This document shows, piece by piece, positions 54,676-64,000 of a stretch of DNA of 64,000 nt. The stretch covers positions 28,556,001-28,620,000 of the forward strand of contig JAFFJZ010000004.1 of assembly GCA_018340375.1 (NCBI GenBank), in the 5' to 3' direction. The translations under genes and the position numbers were made by a program. The notes beneath the pieces were generated by a model, which was given only the letters and a program-made list of their open reading frames with translations, was not told the origin of the DNA and did no database searches. Source of the stretch: Gonatopus flavifemur (taxonomy: Eukaryota; Arthropoda; Insecta; Hymenoptera; Dryinidae). Position 1 is the first letter of the stretch. Each line of letters begins with the position of its first letter.

Positions 54676-55941
54676 TCTAATTGAAGATGCATGTGCACTA
54701 AGGGGACTGGAAAAAAATTTCTTTTTAATTCAAAGTGGTGGGGGCTTGGAAGTTTCTTTGGGGTGATAGTGAGTTGCTGCAGAAATTTCAGATTTTTAGA
54801 AAAATATTCACCATCGCCCCATCGACGATGAAGCCTGGAAAGTGGAAAAATGTGTTCCCACATTGATGAATGCCAATACAGAATATATTTGGCAACTGTA
54901 AATATCAGATTAAGTACATTACTCTTCAAACAACTGATTATAAGCACATATCCCCCGAGATTCTGGAGAAATTTGTGATCATTATCCCGAAATAATGAGC
55001 AAGAATTGTTCAAAAGAACATTTTCCAGATGATATAACTTGCCATTAAATATTTTAATTTACACTTGGAAGTTGATAAGAAACCAGCATCGTTTGGATTT
55101 TCATCAAATTGAGCTAGTTATCATGCTTTACTATGGAACGCGTGATGTGATATATGGACGATATTCAATGATCCAATACAAAATCATCCAAAATCGCTTG
55201 GAACTTCTTATTCGGGCGTTTTATGAAGTCACTTAGGACCGATTATATTATGTTAAAAATTACAAATTCAAAATGGCAATTCTAATATGGCGATCAAGAA
55301 TTTAAAAAATTAACCAAAATCAGCTAAAACGCCGCTCTTATCCTCTTAAGATTTGTATATAATAACCCATACGGAAGAATTGTTCTTGAGAGAATACGAG
55401 CGCATAGGTGGCTCCATCTGGTGACATTTTTTTCTGACCAAAATATTCAAAAACTGAACGCATAGAAAAGTCTGAAATATTCAGGGATGAATCTTTGAAG
55501 GTTTATCTAGGTCTATACATAGCCAAAATTACTGGAAACCTCCGGATAGTATTTCTGTGAATCTCTGAAAAACTCTTGAAATTGGACATTTCCATAAGGA
55601 AACTTGATTATTTAATTATTGTATACAGTAATTTTACACTAGGAATGTTCGATATTTTCAGTATCGATACGTTTGTATAAATGATATATACAATTTTAAT
55701 CAAAATTCTATAAAAATTTATATAAACTAGATACATATTTTATGCAAAAACATAGATACTGTAGATATCGAGCATCCTTGTTGTACACATCGTTACTTTT
55801 CATTAAAACATTGTTATCGGCAAATCGAAGAATTTATCCTATTACAGAATGTATATATTTAACAGAAAATAAATGTTTTTATTTTTTACATAATTGTCAT
55901 AATTAATTTATAAATACAACGGATATCACGTTATTTACATA
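54676..55941. other. Intergenic; ISCA2 3' region at the right
   Basis: About 1.27 kb with only short frames on both strands. No terminal repeats or family signatures found. AT-rich sequence next to 55941 is the presumed ISCA2 3' UTR. Confidence 0.4.
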
Positions 55942-56408
55942 TTAATCAACTTTAATGGAAAAACTAGCTCCGCAACTACAACTTTGTTCCGCTGAAGGAT
56001 TAATTATTCTAAACGCGGAACGTATCAATTCCTGGTGATATTCTACCGTTGCTCCTCTTATATACTCCAAAGATGTTGAATCTACTACCACTTTAGCACT
56101 ATCTTTTTGGAAAACTCTGCAATCGAGAACATAAAATTCATGAATATAATTTGTGTGTATTATGTAGATGAACATATTTTTTGCGGTATTCTCACATATC
56201 ATCGTCATTTATGGTTTTATCCAACTCGAATTTATATTGAAATCCAGAGCAACCTCCACCTTCAACGGCAATCCTCAAATAAGAATCGTCCTCAGCTATT
56301 TCTTTCAATCGTTTAGCACAACTGTCACTGATAGAAAGTGTGACTGCAGATTCTGTAGCAACATTGGTTGAAACTTCTCTGACCAAAGGTATATCGCTCC
56401 ATGTTACT
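55942..56408 (-). CDS. ISCA2: ISCA2 orthologue (mitochondrial Fe-S cluster assembly), last two exons
   Basis: Exons 56196-56408 and 55942-56116, joined by GTGAGA...GCAG with phase kept (the split codon gives I in NDDDIVFQKD). The product contains the A-type Fe-S carrier fold: [31 protein letters not shown], then [18 protein letters not shown] and [17 protein letters not shown]. The three conserved cysteines (GGGCSG and CSCG) are present. ISCA2 works with ISCA1 and IBA57 to make [4Fe-4S] clusters in mitochondria. [13 protein letters not shown] and the spacing to CSCG fit ISCA2 better than ISCA1. The N-terminal targeting exon must lie upstream (higher coordinates), and exon 2 needs two leading bases or one depending on which AG of CAGAG is used. 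Confidence 0.88.
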
Positions 56409-57007
56409 CTGCAAAGAGTACATGAATCAATGAAATGGAAAGTTATTAGTAGATGCATTTGCTCATTTGTTTTAATTTGATTTAATCATTTTTAAAGAAA
56501 CTGTATGGTTCTCCATACCGATTTTTTTATCTAAGAGTGCTGTCTGTTTGAAGGGTCCGAGGAGTATATAATTAATTTAATTTAAAAGATTTCTTATTGT
56601 ATTAATACTTGGAAGTGAAAAATCTAGTTTAGAGTTTTTCAAAAATAGGTGTATAATTGATTAAAATCATATGATTCACTTATACTCATGGTATGATATA
56701 AGGAAGATGTGATGTCCCTCAATAAATTCAAATCAACAATATAGCTAAAGAAGTTGAGTTGAGACAGTATAATTCATTTGTTTTAACAGTTTAAATGCAG
56801 GGTTTCCACGTGCCCTGGAATTCCAACGAAATTGACCAAACAGAGATGACTGTTGAGTAGCATAACCGATTGAAGAAAAAGAAGTTCCAGGTGGTGGGTA
56901 CCCTGAAATGTAGTTCTAATACCCACCAATGTCATGTATTATAACCCTCATTGTATTGAACTATACAATATTTGGATATATAAATTCAATATAAAAATTT
57001 TACTTAC

Positions 57008-57041
57008 ACTGTGAAAAATATTTCTTGTTAATTACCCACAT
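57008..57041 (-). CDS. Tentative first coding exon of ISCA2
   Basis: On the minus strand ATG at 57041 opens MWVINKKYFSQ and meets a consensus donor GTAAGT (57007-57002) with one base left over. Joining to the second AG of the exon 2 acceptor (GCAGAG/TAACATGG) keeps frame and gives ...[15 protein letters not shown]. The peptide is short with few basic residues, so it is a weak targeting sequence. The LINE-tail insertion at 57083 lies 42 bp upstream. Confidence 0.3.
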
Positions 57042-57082
57042 CAAAATTGAATATAAGAGTTGTCTTAGATTTGTAGAAATTA

Positions 57083-57152
57083 AGCGGATAATAGACAGGG
57101 TTGGAGGATTTTATCAAACCAGTCATAAGACTGCTTACTTCATGATGATGAC
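57083..57152 (+). repeat. Truncated 3' tail of the RTE LINE
   Basis: AGCGGATAATAGACAGGGTT and CAAACCAGTCATAAGACTG through CATGATGATGAC match the 3' end of the LINE at about 25714-25783 with few differences. About 70 bp remain, a typical 5'-truncated retroposition. Confidence 0.85.
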
Positions 57153-57154
57153 AA

Positions 57155-57341
57155 TGGTCTTATATGCATTGGAATTTCATATATGTAATTCAGATTTTAT
57201 CCACATTTAATGCATACGCATCGTACATGTGTCGTATATGCATTAAATATGGATTACATGTGGTCATATATGAAATTTCTATCCATATATGATAGTACAT
57301 GGTTTATATGTGGTCTTATATGTAACATTTTTACTAGGGTA
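57155..57341. repeat. CATATATG-rich element related to H
   Basis: Repeated CATATATG/TATATGCATT palindromes, ending ACATTTTTACTAGGG, like the right end of element H. The left terminus is not clear, possibly lost at the LINE tail. Confidence 0.5.
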
Positions 57342-58727
57342 TAAACATAGTGCTTTCACTAAAAATTGTGATGTTGTAATTTTCATGTGGGTAATTTATA
57401 GGTCATTTCTCCAGTGTATACTCATAAAAATGTTATTTTTGATACAAAGAATGATGATATTGTGGAAGTTTGAATTGTTTTTAAAAACAAATTGATAATC
57501 AAATATTGATGAATTGAGAATACAAACGTTCCTGATTCCTCATAGTGTTCTTAAATAACGTTTCATCAGAAAATATCATTTCTATGATACAAGTGTACAT
57601 CAAATAATATATTTCCCCATCTTCAGTCAAGGTTTCGTTTCAATAAACGATTTGCACTTCAATGATATGAATGATGTTACCCATGTTATAAATAATCAAA
57701 TTATGTGTAATTATGAAATAATTCTTCTTCAACTATGCCCATGTCGAATGTAAGTGGTAAGTATACAATCCTGTGTTGAATTATGCAACCCTTATTGAAA
57801 GAATCTATTGAATCTGACAGATCTGGTCAGAACATTGTCTGAGATTCATTTGGATTCACATTGGTGGAATTAATTCATCTGACCAAGTCTCATTGACAAA
57901 TCAACAGATGAGATTTAATTAGAACATTGTCTGATATGTAATGTTGCGGACTCGTTTGAATTGTTTATTGAAATAAGTTAGTAATCAAATAACAAAAACT
58001 ATCGAGACCAAAAATTTTGCAGTAGTTGTCTTAAACAATGTTCTCAGTTCCAAAGGGTCAATTTGAGAAGTTGAATAATGATCATGAGATTTTGTAGGTT
58101 TGAATCTTCATTTTATTTCTATAAATGATTCAAACTTCAGCAAGATTGAGATTCAATGAAATGTGGCGAGAATCAATAAGATTTTGTGAAAATTAATGCA
58201 TTCTTTTAACCAGGGAAAATTAAGCAACTTCTTTTTTTTTTAGTTTACTAATACACACAGACAATGGGTTTGTTGTGATAGAAAACTGACTTTCGCTTAC
58301 CATACTTGACTCTTGTCAAAAATTTGTGTGAATTATAAAATCAATGACATAAGTCTTCACTTAATTGTATTGATTGTTATTATCCCTAAGTGAGTAAACA
58401 TTGATTGAATTCAGTATTCAGGAATAATAACTGATGAAATTAATAAGTAAACTATAACCTCAACGATTTGAACGATATTCACCTTGAAGACTGAGAAAGA
58501 TTTTCAAGTATAAAATTCAAAGCTGAGCCACATTTTCTTATTCCAAATTTTGCCATATTCTGACTTTGAATGTTTTTAGAGAATCATTTGAATTTTCTAT
58601 AGCGTTTTCCATTGGCTTACACCATACTACAAGCTTCCGTGAATTGCAGAGGGGTACAACCAGGTACAACTCAACGTTATAAAAGTAAAATAAACTTGCA
58701 CTGATTTCTGCGCCTTCATAGCGGTAT
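57342..58727. other. Intergenic, no gene recognised
   Basis: About 1.4 kb of AT-rich DNA. TCAATGAGATTTAATT- and CTGATCAGA-like motifs around 57800-57950 (TGACAGATCTGGTCAGAACA, ATCTGACCAAGTCTCA) form a loose inverted repeat. No coding signature. Confidence 0.4.
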
Positions 58728-58919
58728 CAGTGTTGCGAGTTGCGATATTCCCCTATGTGGGAAATCGCAGCTCAGTCACGTGACTAGGTTTCGTACTAAC
58801 ACACGCGAGCATTCTTGTAGGTGAGCGGTTCACCGATGAGAGTGCTCACATGTGTTGGTGCAAAATGTAGTCACGTGACCAAGCTGCGATTTCCCACATT
58901 GGGGAATATCGCAACACTG
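58728..58919. mobile_element. hAT-type MITE (192 bp), 8-bp duplication AGCGGTAT
   Basis: Ends CAGTGTTGCGAGTTGCGATA and ATATCGCAACACTG. A perfect AGCGGTAT flanks both sides (58720-58727, 58920-58927). The arms share TGCGATATTCCCC and GTCACGTGAC. CAGTG ends with an 8-bp duplication are standard for hAT. Confidence 0.9.
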
Positions 58920-59184
58920 AGCGGTATACTTTCATGCGCACTAAAAATCAAAATGGCAGTCCCGTGTAGCAAGGTAACCTCAAATTTATTCTGATTTTGA
59001 AACATCATCAATAGTATTTCAACAATTAAGTGTGAAAATGAGACAATTCTAAAGCCAACTTATATCTTCACACGTATAATTTGTTTTTAGAATTGTTGCT
59101 CACATTTTATTATTGGAATACTTTTGATGCTACAAAAACAAAATTGATAAACATAACTTTGAGGTTAGCTCTATTTAATACGAC

Positions 59185-59333
59185 CAAAAGCTGAGTTTGT
59201 TTAGTGTTGTCCCAAATTCCCTCAACTTACTGCAAGTATTTTGGATTCGCTATTTCCAGTTATAGAAACAAAACGATTGGTTTGGTACAAGTTGGAGCAA
59301 CTCGGAACACGTAGAACGAACGAACCTCAAATA
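59185..59333 (-). repeat. Repeat family J, copy 3, next to a mariner end
   Basis: The reverse complement reads GAGTTGCTCCAACTTGTACC, ACTGGAAATAGCGAATCC and ends AAACAAACTCAGCT. GGTTCGTTCGTTCTACGTG, shared with copy 2, lies between it and the mariner fragment. Confidence 0.7.
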
Positions 59334-59340
59334 TTGGGAG

Positions 59341-59810
59341 TACAAATTAATTCGGTCCGTTTTTTTACAGTTCAAGATGCGTTTATTTCAGGAGAACATG
59401 AATTATCAAATTAATCAAAGTATTGTCCATCGCTGGCTATCACTTTTTCCCATCTTTCGAGTAATTTTCGAATCCCGTTACGGAAAAACGTCTCGTCTTT
59501 CGGGGCGATCCAAGTGAGGAGCCAATTTTCGATTTCTTCGAATGAATCGAACCGGTGGCCTGCCAAATCGTGCTGCATCTGTCGGGATAACCAGTAATCA
59601 GAAGGAGCAATGTCCGGCGAGAGTACGGCGGGTGCGGTAGATTATCCCACTTCAACGTTTCCAGATAATTATACTTCAAGCCCCGTTTCTCGAGATTACA
59701 AAGGTAGTACACTCCGTTCTCGCCAGATGTCACAACGTTCAGAGTCCTAAAAGAAACAAATTCCCACTGGGAACGTGCCCATGCGCACGCCCCTCTATGT
59801 TCTCTCATAT
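59341..59810 (-). pseudogene. mariner transposase C-terminal fragment
   Basis: Minus-strand reading, with one frameshift near 59620, gives LPHPPYSPDIAPSDYWL followed by FEEIENWLLTWIAPKDETFF, KLLERWEKVIASDGQYFD and a stop. The PYSPDIAPSDYW block carries the last catalytic Asp. The N-terminal two-thirds are absent. CAGTTCAAGATGCG near 59371 may be part of its terminal repeat. Confidence 0.8.
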
Positions 59811-59906
59811 TTCTTCGTTGTGCGCGTGATGGTAACGACGTTCATTGTCCTTCGGTGATATATATTTTTTCGTGTTGAAGTTAGAATTTGTCATCATATA
59901 AATATT

Positions 59907-61417
59907 ATGGAGTACGGAAATAAGAGGAAGAGGCAGAAAGAAGATGTTAGTCTGGAAGCGGTGATGAAAAAACTCAGGATGTTGGAAAAAAGAGTTATTG
60001 AGCGTACCGGCGAATTCGATAATAGCCAAGATGGCGATCAAGCGTCAAGTGCAAGTTCAAACGAGTCTTACAGCGTAGAGGGTATGTAACATGGAAAATT
60101 TAAAAAAAAAAAAAAAAAACAAAAAGAAGAGTGAATAGTGAATAGGATTTATAGAAAAATTGTCATGTAGGTTGAAGTATAGGATGTTTATATATAGATC
60201 GTTTAATGTATATATGCATACTTGTGTACATGGGTGGAAACAATTAAAATTAATTAAGAGGATATTTATATGTTGACATGCTTGCACGTGAGGCAAGATA
60301 AGTCAAAATAAAGATTGCTAAGCTTGCACGTAGAGGTAAGATAAGGCAAATAAGCAGAGGGTTCATATGCGTACATTGAAGGTACGATGAAATGAAAATA
60401 AATGTTTTGTTTTCTTAAACAGTATATATTTATATATATATATATATATATACATATGTTCATAATATTAAAAAAAAAAAAAAAAAAAGAAAGTATACGT
60501 TCAATATAAGAAATTGGTTTCAATTAGGTAATCTGGAAAACGAAAACAAAGAAAATGAGCTTCCAGTCAACGATGAGGTAGATGATGGGTATCGTCCTGT
60601 AGAAGAAATCTTGAAAGAAGGCGACGCTGACAGCCAAGAGGAGGTAGATGTTCTGGACGAGGACTTGATTGAGATTTTAGGGACGATCCACAAAATCAAA
60701 GGCGGTTAAAGTGGATATTCATCCGTCGTTGTTCAGACGATGGAATGTGTGGTTGAAATCTGGAATTCCTAAAGAGGATAAGGAGTTATTACTCAGCAAG
60801 TATCCTCGACCTGAATTTTACAGGTACCGAAACTAAATCCTGAAATAGGAGCTACTCTCAATGAGGGAGCAATAAAAAGAGATAAGCATTTGATTGAATC
60901 TCAAGAAATGTTGGGGGCAGCGTTATACTGCATCGGAACAGGAATAAATATGTTGCTCAACGATAAAGAAGAAGAAGTCGACAGACTGGTTTTACTTCAG
61001 AGGCTTTGTGATGGTGCAAAAATGATGACTGCTTTGCAGTTTAAGCAATGTAATGCTAGAAAAGCCTTCATCCTCCCCGGATTGGACAAACAGATTAAGG
61101 ATCTATTGAATAGCACAAAACCAGACGAATTTTTATTTGGTGCCAAATTGGGAGAAAAAATCAAGGAGGCCAAGGTGTTGGATAAGATGTCGCAAAGTTT
61201 AAAGCTACAACCGAATAGGAAGAGTTTACCTTCAACTTCGAAAGGGTATTTAAACTCACGGGCCCCTCCTGCGAAACGGTTCCAGAATTGGCAGGGGGGC
61301 AACAAAGGTTCGATTTCGTCAAGAAACACGTTACGCTTCAAGAGCAACTACAGCCAGCAACGCAACAGGGCGCAAAATTATCGATTCAACCAAAGGAATC
61401 ATCCGCAGACTCAATAG
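59907..61417 (+). pseudogene. DIRS-type retroelement, first (gag-like) region with an apparent intron
   Basis: The first exon-like part (59907-60081) encodes a lysine-rich start (MEYGNKRKRQKEDVSLEA) with a short coiled-coil-like segment. A donor GAGG/GTATGT at 60082 and an acceptor CAATTAG/GTAATCTGG at 60527 keep frame into GNLENENKENELPVNDEVDD and an acidic region. Frame breaks near 60690 and 60830 follow. An intact stretch (60890-61417) reads SQEMLGAALYCIGTGINMLL and ends in a basic RNQNYRFNQR-like tail. This gag-like protein precedes the RT of DIRS elements. The ends of the element and any left terminal repeat were not established. Confidence 0.6.
60082..60527 (+). other. Apparent 446-bp phase-1 intron in the DIRS gag region, with A- and AT-tracts
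   Basis: GTATGT donor and TTTCAATTAG acceptor; the reading stays open across the join. The interval contains two A-runs (about 60103-60119 and 60471-60488), an (AT)n run (60429-60452) and TTGCACGT repeats, unlike the flanking coding sequence. Confidence 0.5.
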
Positions 61418-63325
61418 ATGTAAGTAACTTCGCAGGCAGGCTTAGGTATTATGGAAAGAGTTGGGAGAATATTACAAATGATCAATTTATATTAGGATGT
61501 GTCAAAGGGTACAAGATTAGGTTTACTAGGGAAATAGAACAAAGGGATCCTCCACGTGAACCATTCCGAGATAGGAAAGAAGTTGAGGAAATTCGTGTGG
61601 CCATTAAAGCACTCATAAATAAGGGTGCGGTTGTACCGTGTAAGACAAAATCGGGTCAATTTTTATCATCCTATTTTTTGGTGCCAAAATCAGATGGCTC
61701 AAAAAGATTCATTTTAAATCTCAAACAATTGAATAAATTCATCGATACGAACCATTTCAAGATGGAGGATTTGAGAACAGCGTCTAGGTTAATAGAATCG
61801 AATTATTTTATGGCGTCAATTGATTTACAGGATGCATATTTTCTGATTTCTGTACATAAAAAATGTAGAAAATTTTTGAGATTTCAATTTGATGGGCAAC
61901 TGTTCGAGTTTACTTGTTTGCCGTTTGGATTGTCTACAAGCCCTTATATTTTTACGAAGTTGATGAAACCGGTGATGAGTCATTTAAGAAGTAGCGGTTA
62001 TTTATCGGTTATTTATTTAGATGACATTTTATGTATTGGAAAGGATTTTATGGATTGTTATAAAAATGTATCATATACAAGAGAGGTACTAGAATCATTG
62101 GGTTTCATTATCAATACGAGAAAAAGTCAATTGATACCGGATACAGATTGTAGATTTTAGGATTTTTTCTTAATTCTCATGAATTCTCTATCAAGTTGCC
62201 TGTGGAAAAGGAACAAAAGATTGAAAGAATGTTGAATTCAGTGTTGAATAAGCGGTCAGTTTGTATCGAAGATTTGGCCAGGTTAATTGGCACATTAGTC
62301 GCTGCTTGTCCAGCGGTACCATACGGATGGCTGTATACAAAGAGTCTGGAGAGGGAAAAACAAAAGGCTTTGATAATTAATAACGATGATTATAATGCAA
62401 AGTGGAATATTACAGAAAGTATTCGGGAAGAACTTGAATGGTGGAAGCGGAATATAAAGAACAATTCTGATGTTATTAGAAAAGATAGTTTTAGTACGAT
62501 TGTTTATACGGATGCATCCAAGAGCGGTTGGGGTGCAGTTTGTGAAGATAGGAAAGCTTATGGTTTTTGGAACGATGAAGAGAAGAGGAAGCATATCAAT
62601 TATCTAGAATTGAAGGCAATTTTTTAGCGTTAAAATCCATGACTTCAGATTTAGAGGACTGTAATATTTTACTCAGAGTGGACAACACAACCGCTATCTC
62701 GTACGTAAATAGAATGGGGGGAGTTCGCTTTCAATATTTTAATCATTTATCCAGGCAAATTTGGCAATGGGCCGAAAGAAGACGGATTTGGTTGTTCGCA
62801 TCGTATATCCCTTCGGTTGAAAATGTGGAAGCAGATGCCTTGTCGCGGAGGAAACCCGTAGATACAGAATGGGTATTGTCAGATCTCGTGTTTCAAAGAA
62901 TTGTAGAGAGATTTGGGGAACCAGAGGTTGATTTATTCGCCACAAAGGATAATGCTAAGTGCAGAGTATTTGTTTCTTGGTATCCCGAAAGAGAGGCTAT
63001 AGCTGTAGATGCGTTTACGATTAATTGGGAGAAATATTATTTTTATGCTTTTCCGCCTTTTTCGATGATTTTAAAAACCTTACAAAAGATACAGAGAGAT
63101 AAGGCAACAGGAATAGTGGTGGTACCTGAATGGACTAGCCAACCTTGGTACCCGCTTTTCCTAGATTTACTTGTAGAGGAACCATTGAGTTTCGGCCCTG
63201 CTTCAGATTTATTATATCATTCTTGCAGATATCAATACCACCCGAGAGCCAAATATTTGAGGATTTTGGTGGGCAAATTATCCAACGATCATTCATGCGG
63301 AAGAACGTCCCACCGGAATCAGTGA
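61396..63325 (+). pseudogene. DIRS reverse transcriptase, RNase H and post-RNase H domain
   Basis: The RT part (61396-62160) shows SDGSKRFILNLKQLNKFI, MASIDLQDAYFLISVHK, LPFGLSTSPYIFTKLMKPV and VIYLDDILCIG, so the catalytic Asp residues are present. A frame break at about 62157 separates it from the next part (62196-62627), which has RNase H TDASKSGWG and NYLELKA. Another break near 62625 precedes VDNTTAISYVNRMGG and ENVEADALSRR. Then VDLFATKDNAKCRVFVSWYP and YAFPPFSMILKTLQKI follow, the conserved DIRS block often annotated as a methyltransferase-like domain. It overlaps the start of the gag-like frame end and of the recombinase. The two breaks suggest a recently damaged copy. Confidence 0.85.
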
Positions 63326-64000
63326 AGGTATTATTAGCGTCATTGGCTGGATCCACAGTTAAACAGTATGACGTTGCTTTGAAAAGATGGAGTGATTTTT
63401 GCGAAAAAATCGATATAGATATGTTTAACGCTCCAGTGGAAAGCGTACTGCAGTTTTTGACTGAAAATTTTAACGCGGGAGCTTCATATGCGACGTTGAA
63501 TTCGTACAGATCAGCTATATCACTGATCTCTACCGTAAGTTTAGGGGAGGATCCTCTGATAAAACGTTTTTTAAGAGGCGTATATCGTTTAAGGCCAGCG
63601 AGGCCCAAATATAGCTTTACGTGGGATATAAATATAGTTTTAAGTGAGATTGGTAAATGGTTCCCTTTGGAAGATTTATCGTTACAATGTCTGACTGAGA
63701 AAACTGTGATGTTATTAGCATTAAGTACTGGGCACAGGGTCCAAACGTTTACAGTAATAGAATTAAATAATATTGTAGAAACGTTAGAAAGATTGGAAAT
63801 CCACATACCAAATATGTTGAAAACGTCTGGACCAGGGCGGCAACAACCTTTGTTGATACTACCGTTTTTTAAGGAAGAACCGCATCTGTGTGTGGCCAGT
63901 ACTATAAAAAGATATATGTCTGTGACAAAGGAGATTAGAGATAAGGAGAGAAGATTGTTTATTTCTACCAAAAAACCGTACAAACGGGTTACATCACAGA
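63295..64000 (+). CDS. DIRS tyrosine recombinase, open and running off the window
   Basis: ATG at 63295 (MRKNVPPESVKVLLASLAGS) overlaps the preceding frame by 31 bp. It is open for 235 codons to the edge without a stop. An N-terminal SAM-like part (TVKQYDVALKRWSDFCE, ASYATLNSYRSAISLIS) is followed by LALSTGHRVQTF, which holds the first catalytic Arg of the tyrosine-recombinase box. The HxxR and Tyr residues must lie beyond base 64000. In DIRS elements this enzyme integrates the circular DNA copy. The minus-strand 282-codon frame over the same bases is a shadow. Confidence 0.85.
   Translation, partial: MRKNVPPESVKVLLASLAGSTVKQYDVALKRWSDFCEKIDIDMFNAPVESVLQFLTENFNAGASYATLNSYRSAISLISTVSLGEDPLIKRFLRGVYRLRPARPKYSFTWDINIVLSEIGKWFPLEDLSLQCLTEKTVMLLALSTGHRVQTFTVIELNNIVETLERLEIHIPNMLKTSGPGRQQPLLILPFFKEEPHLCVASTIKRYMSVTKEIRDKERRLFISTKKPYKRVTSQ

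Noticed and set aside
58952..58972. Possible first exon of a plus-strand gene (AAAATGGCAGTCCCG followed by AAG/GTAACC)
   Set aside because: Good start and donor context, but no downstream exon with coding character could be found before the mariner and DIRS elements.
63135..63983. Minus-strand open frame of 282 codons
   Set aside because: It is the shadow of the DIRS recombinase and upstream domain on the plus strand, which carry the recognisable motifs; the minus frame shows none.
59907..64000. Endogenous retrovirus or LTR element
   Set aside because: There is no protease or DDE integrase; the RT, RNase H and tyrosine recombinase order is that of DIRS elements.

Overview
The window is AT-rich nuclear DNA of an arthropod, most probably an insect; I could not assign the order. 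The signs are short spliceosomal introns (about 70-100 bp), genes whose best-recognised relatives are animal housekeeping proteins, and a heavy load of mariner, hAT-like, MULE/Mutator-like, RTE and DIRS-type elements. No bacterial, viral or CRISPR feature is present.

Five host genes can be read. On the minus strand: an ASCC2 orthologue (18382-27783, 14 coding exons), a VPS11 orthologue (33538-43528, 15 coding exons) and an ISCA2 orthologue (55942-56408 plus a tentative first exon near 57008-57041). On the plus strand: a PPP1R35/Rcd4-like gene (28043-29391, two exons) and a BIN3 BAR-domain gene (43899-46050, four exons). ASCC2/Rcd4-like and VPS11/BIN3 are two head-to-head pairs whose start codons lie 259 and 370 bp apart, so each pair probably shares a promoter. 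The exon joins were set by hand from GT/AG sites, phase and protein similarity, and every internal exon phase balances. One ASCC2 intron has U12-type signals. The products have unrelated jobs: ribosome rescue/alkylation repair (ASCC2), centriole biology (Rcd4-like, tentative), endolysosomal tethering (VPS11), membrane/actin remodelling (BIN3) and mitochondrial Fe-S assembly (ISCA2).

The rest is mostly mobile DNA. Bases 1-17900 are a nested pile of small inverted-repeat elements. Many belong to families whose ends begin CCC...GGG and which make 2-bp target duplications of varied sequence (AG, AT, AA, GA, TA, TC, TG, CC). I call them A (503 bp), B (294 bp), C, D, F, G (318 bp), H, K, Q and R. 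Several insertions are resolved to the base because an empty site exists in a paralogous copy. Families A, B, F, G and C are built internally from degenerate repeats with a 10-11 bp period, about one helical turn. I regard this as the most interesting pattern in the window.

Other regions: bases 20696-25962, inside an ASCC2 intron, hold an inverted-repeat element containing an RTE LINE that is split by a 1.4-kb transposon carrying smaller elements. Bases 29392-33537 hold nested elements Q, R and C. Bases 34691-40324, inside a VPS11 intron, hold a 4.8-kb foldback. Bases 46051-55941 hold family B copies, a gutted mariner and a Mutator-like transposase relic broken by nested insertions. Bases 59341-64000 hold a mariner fragment and then a DIRS-type retroelement that runs off the right edge with its tyrosine recombinase open.
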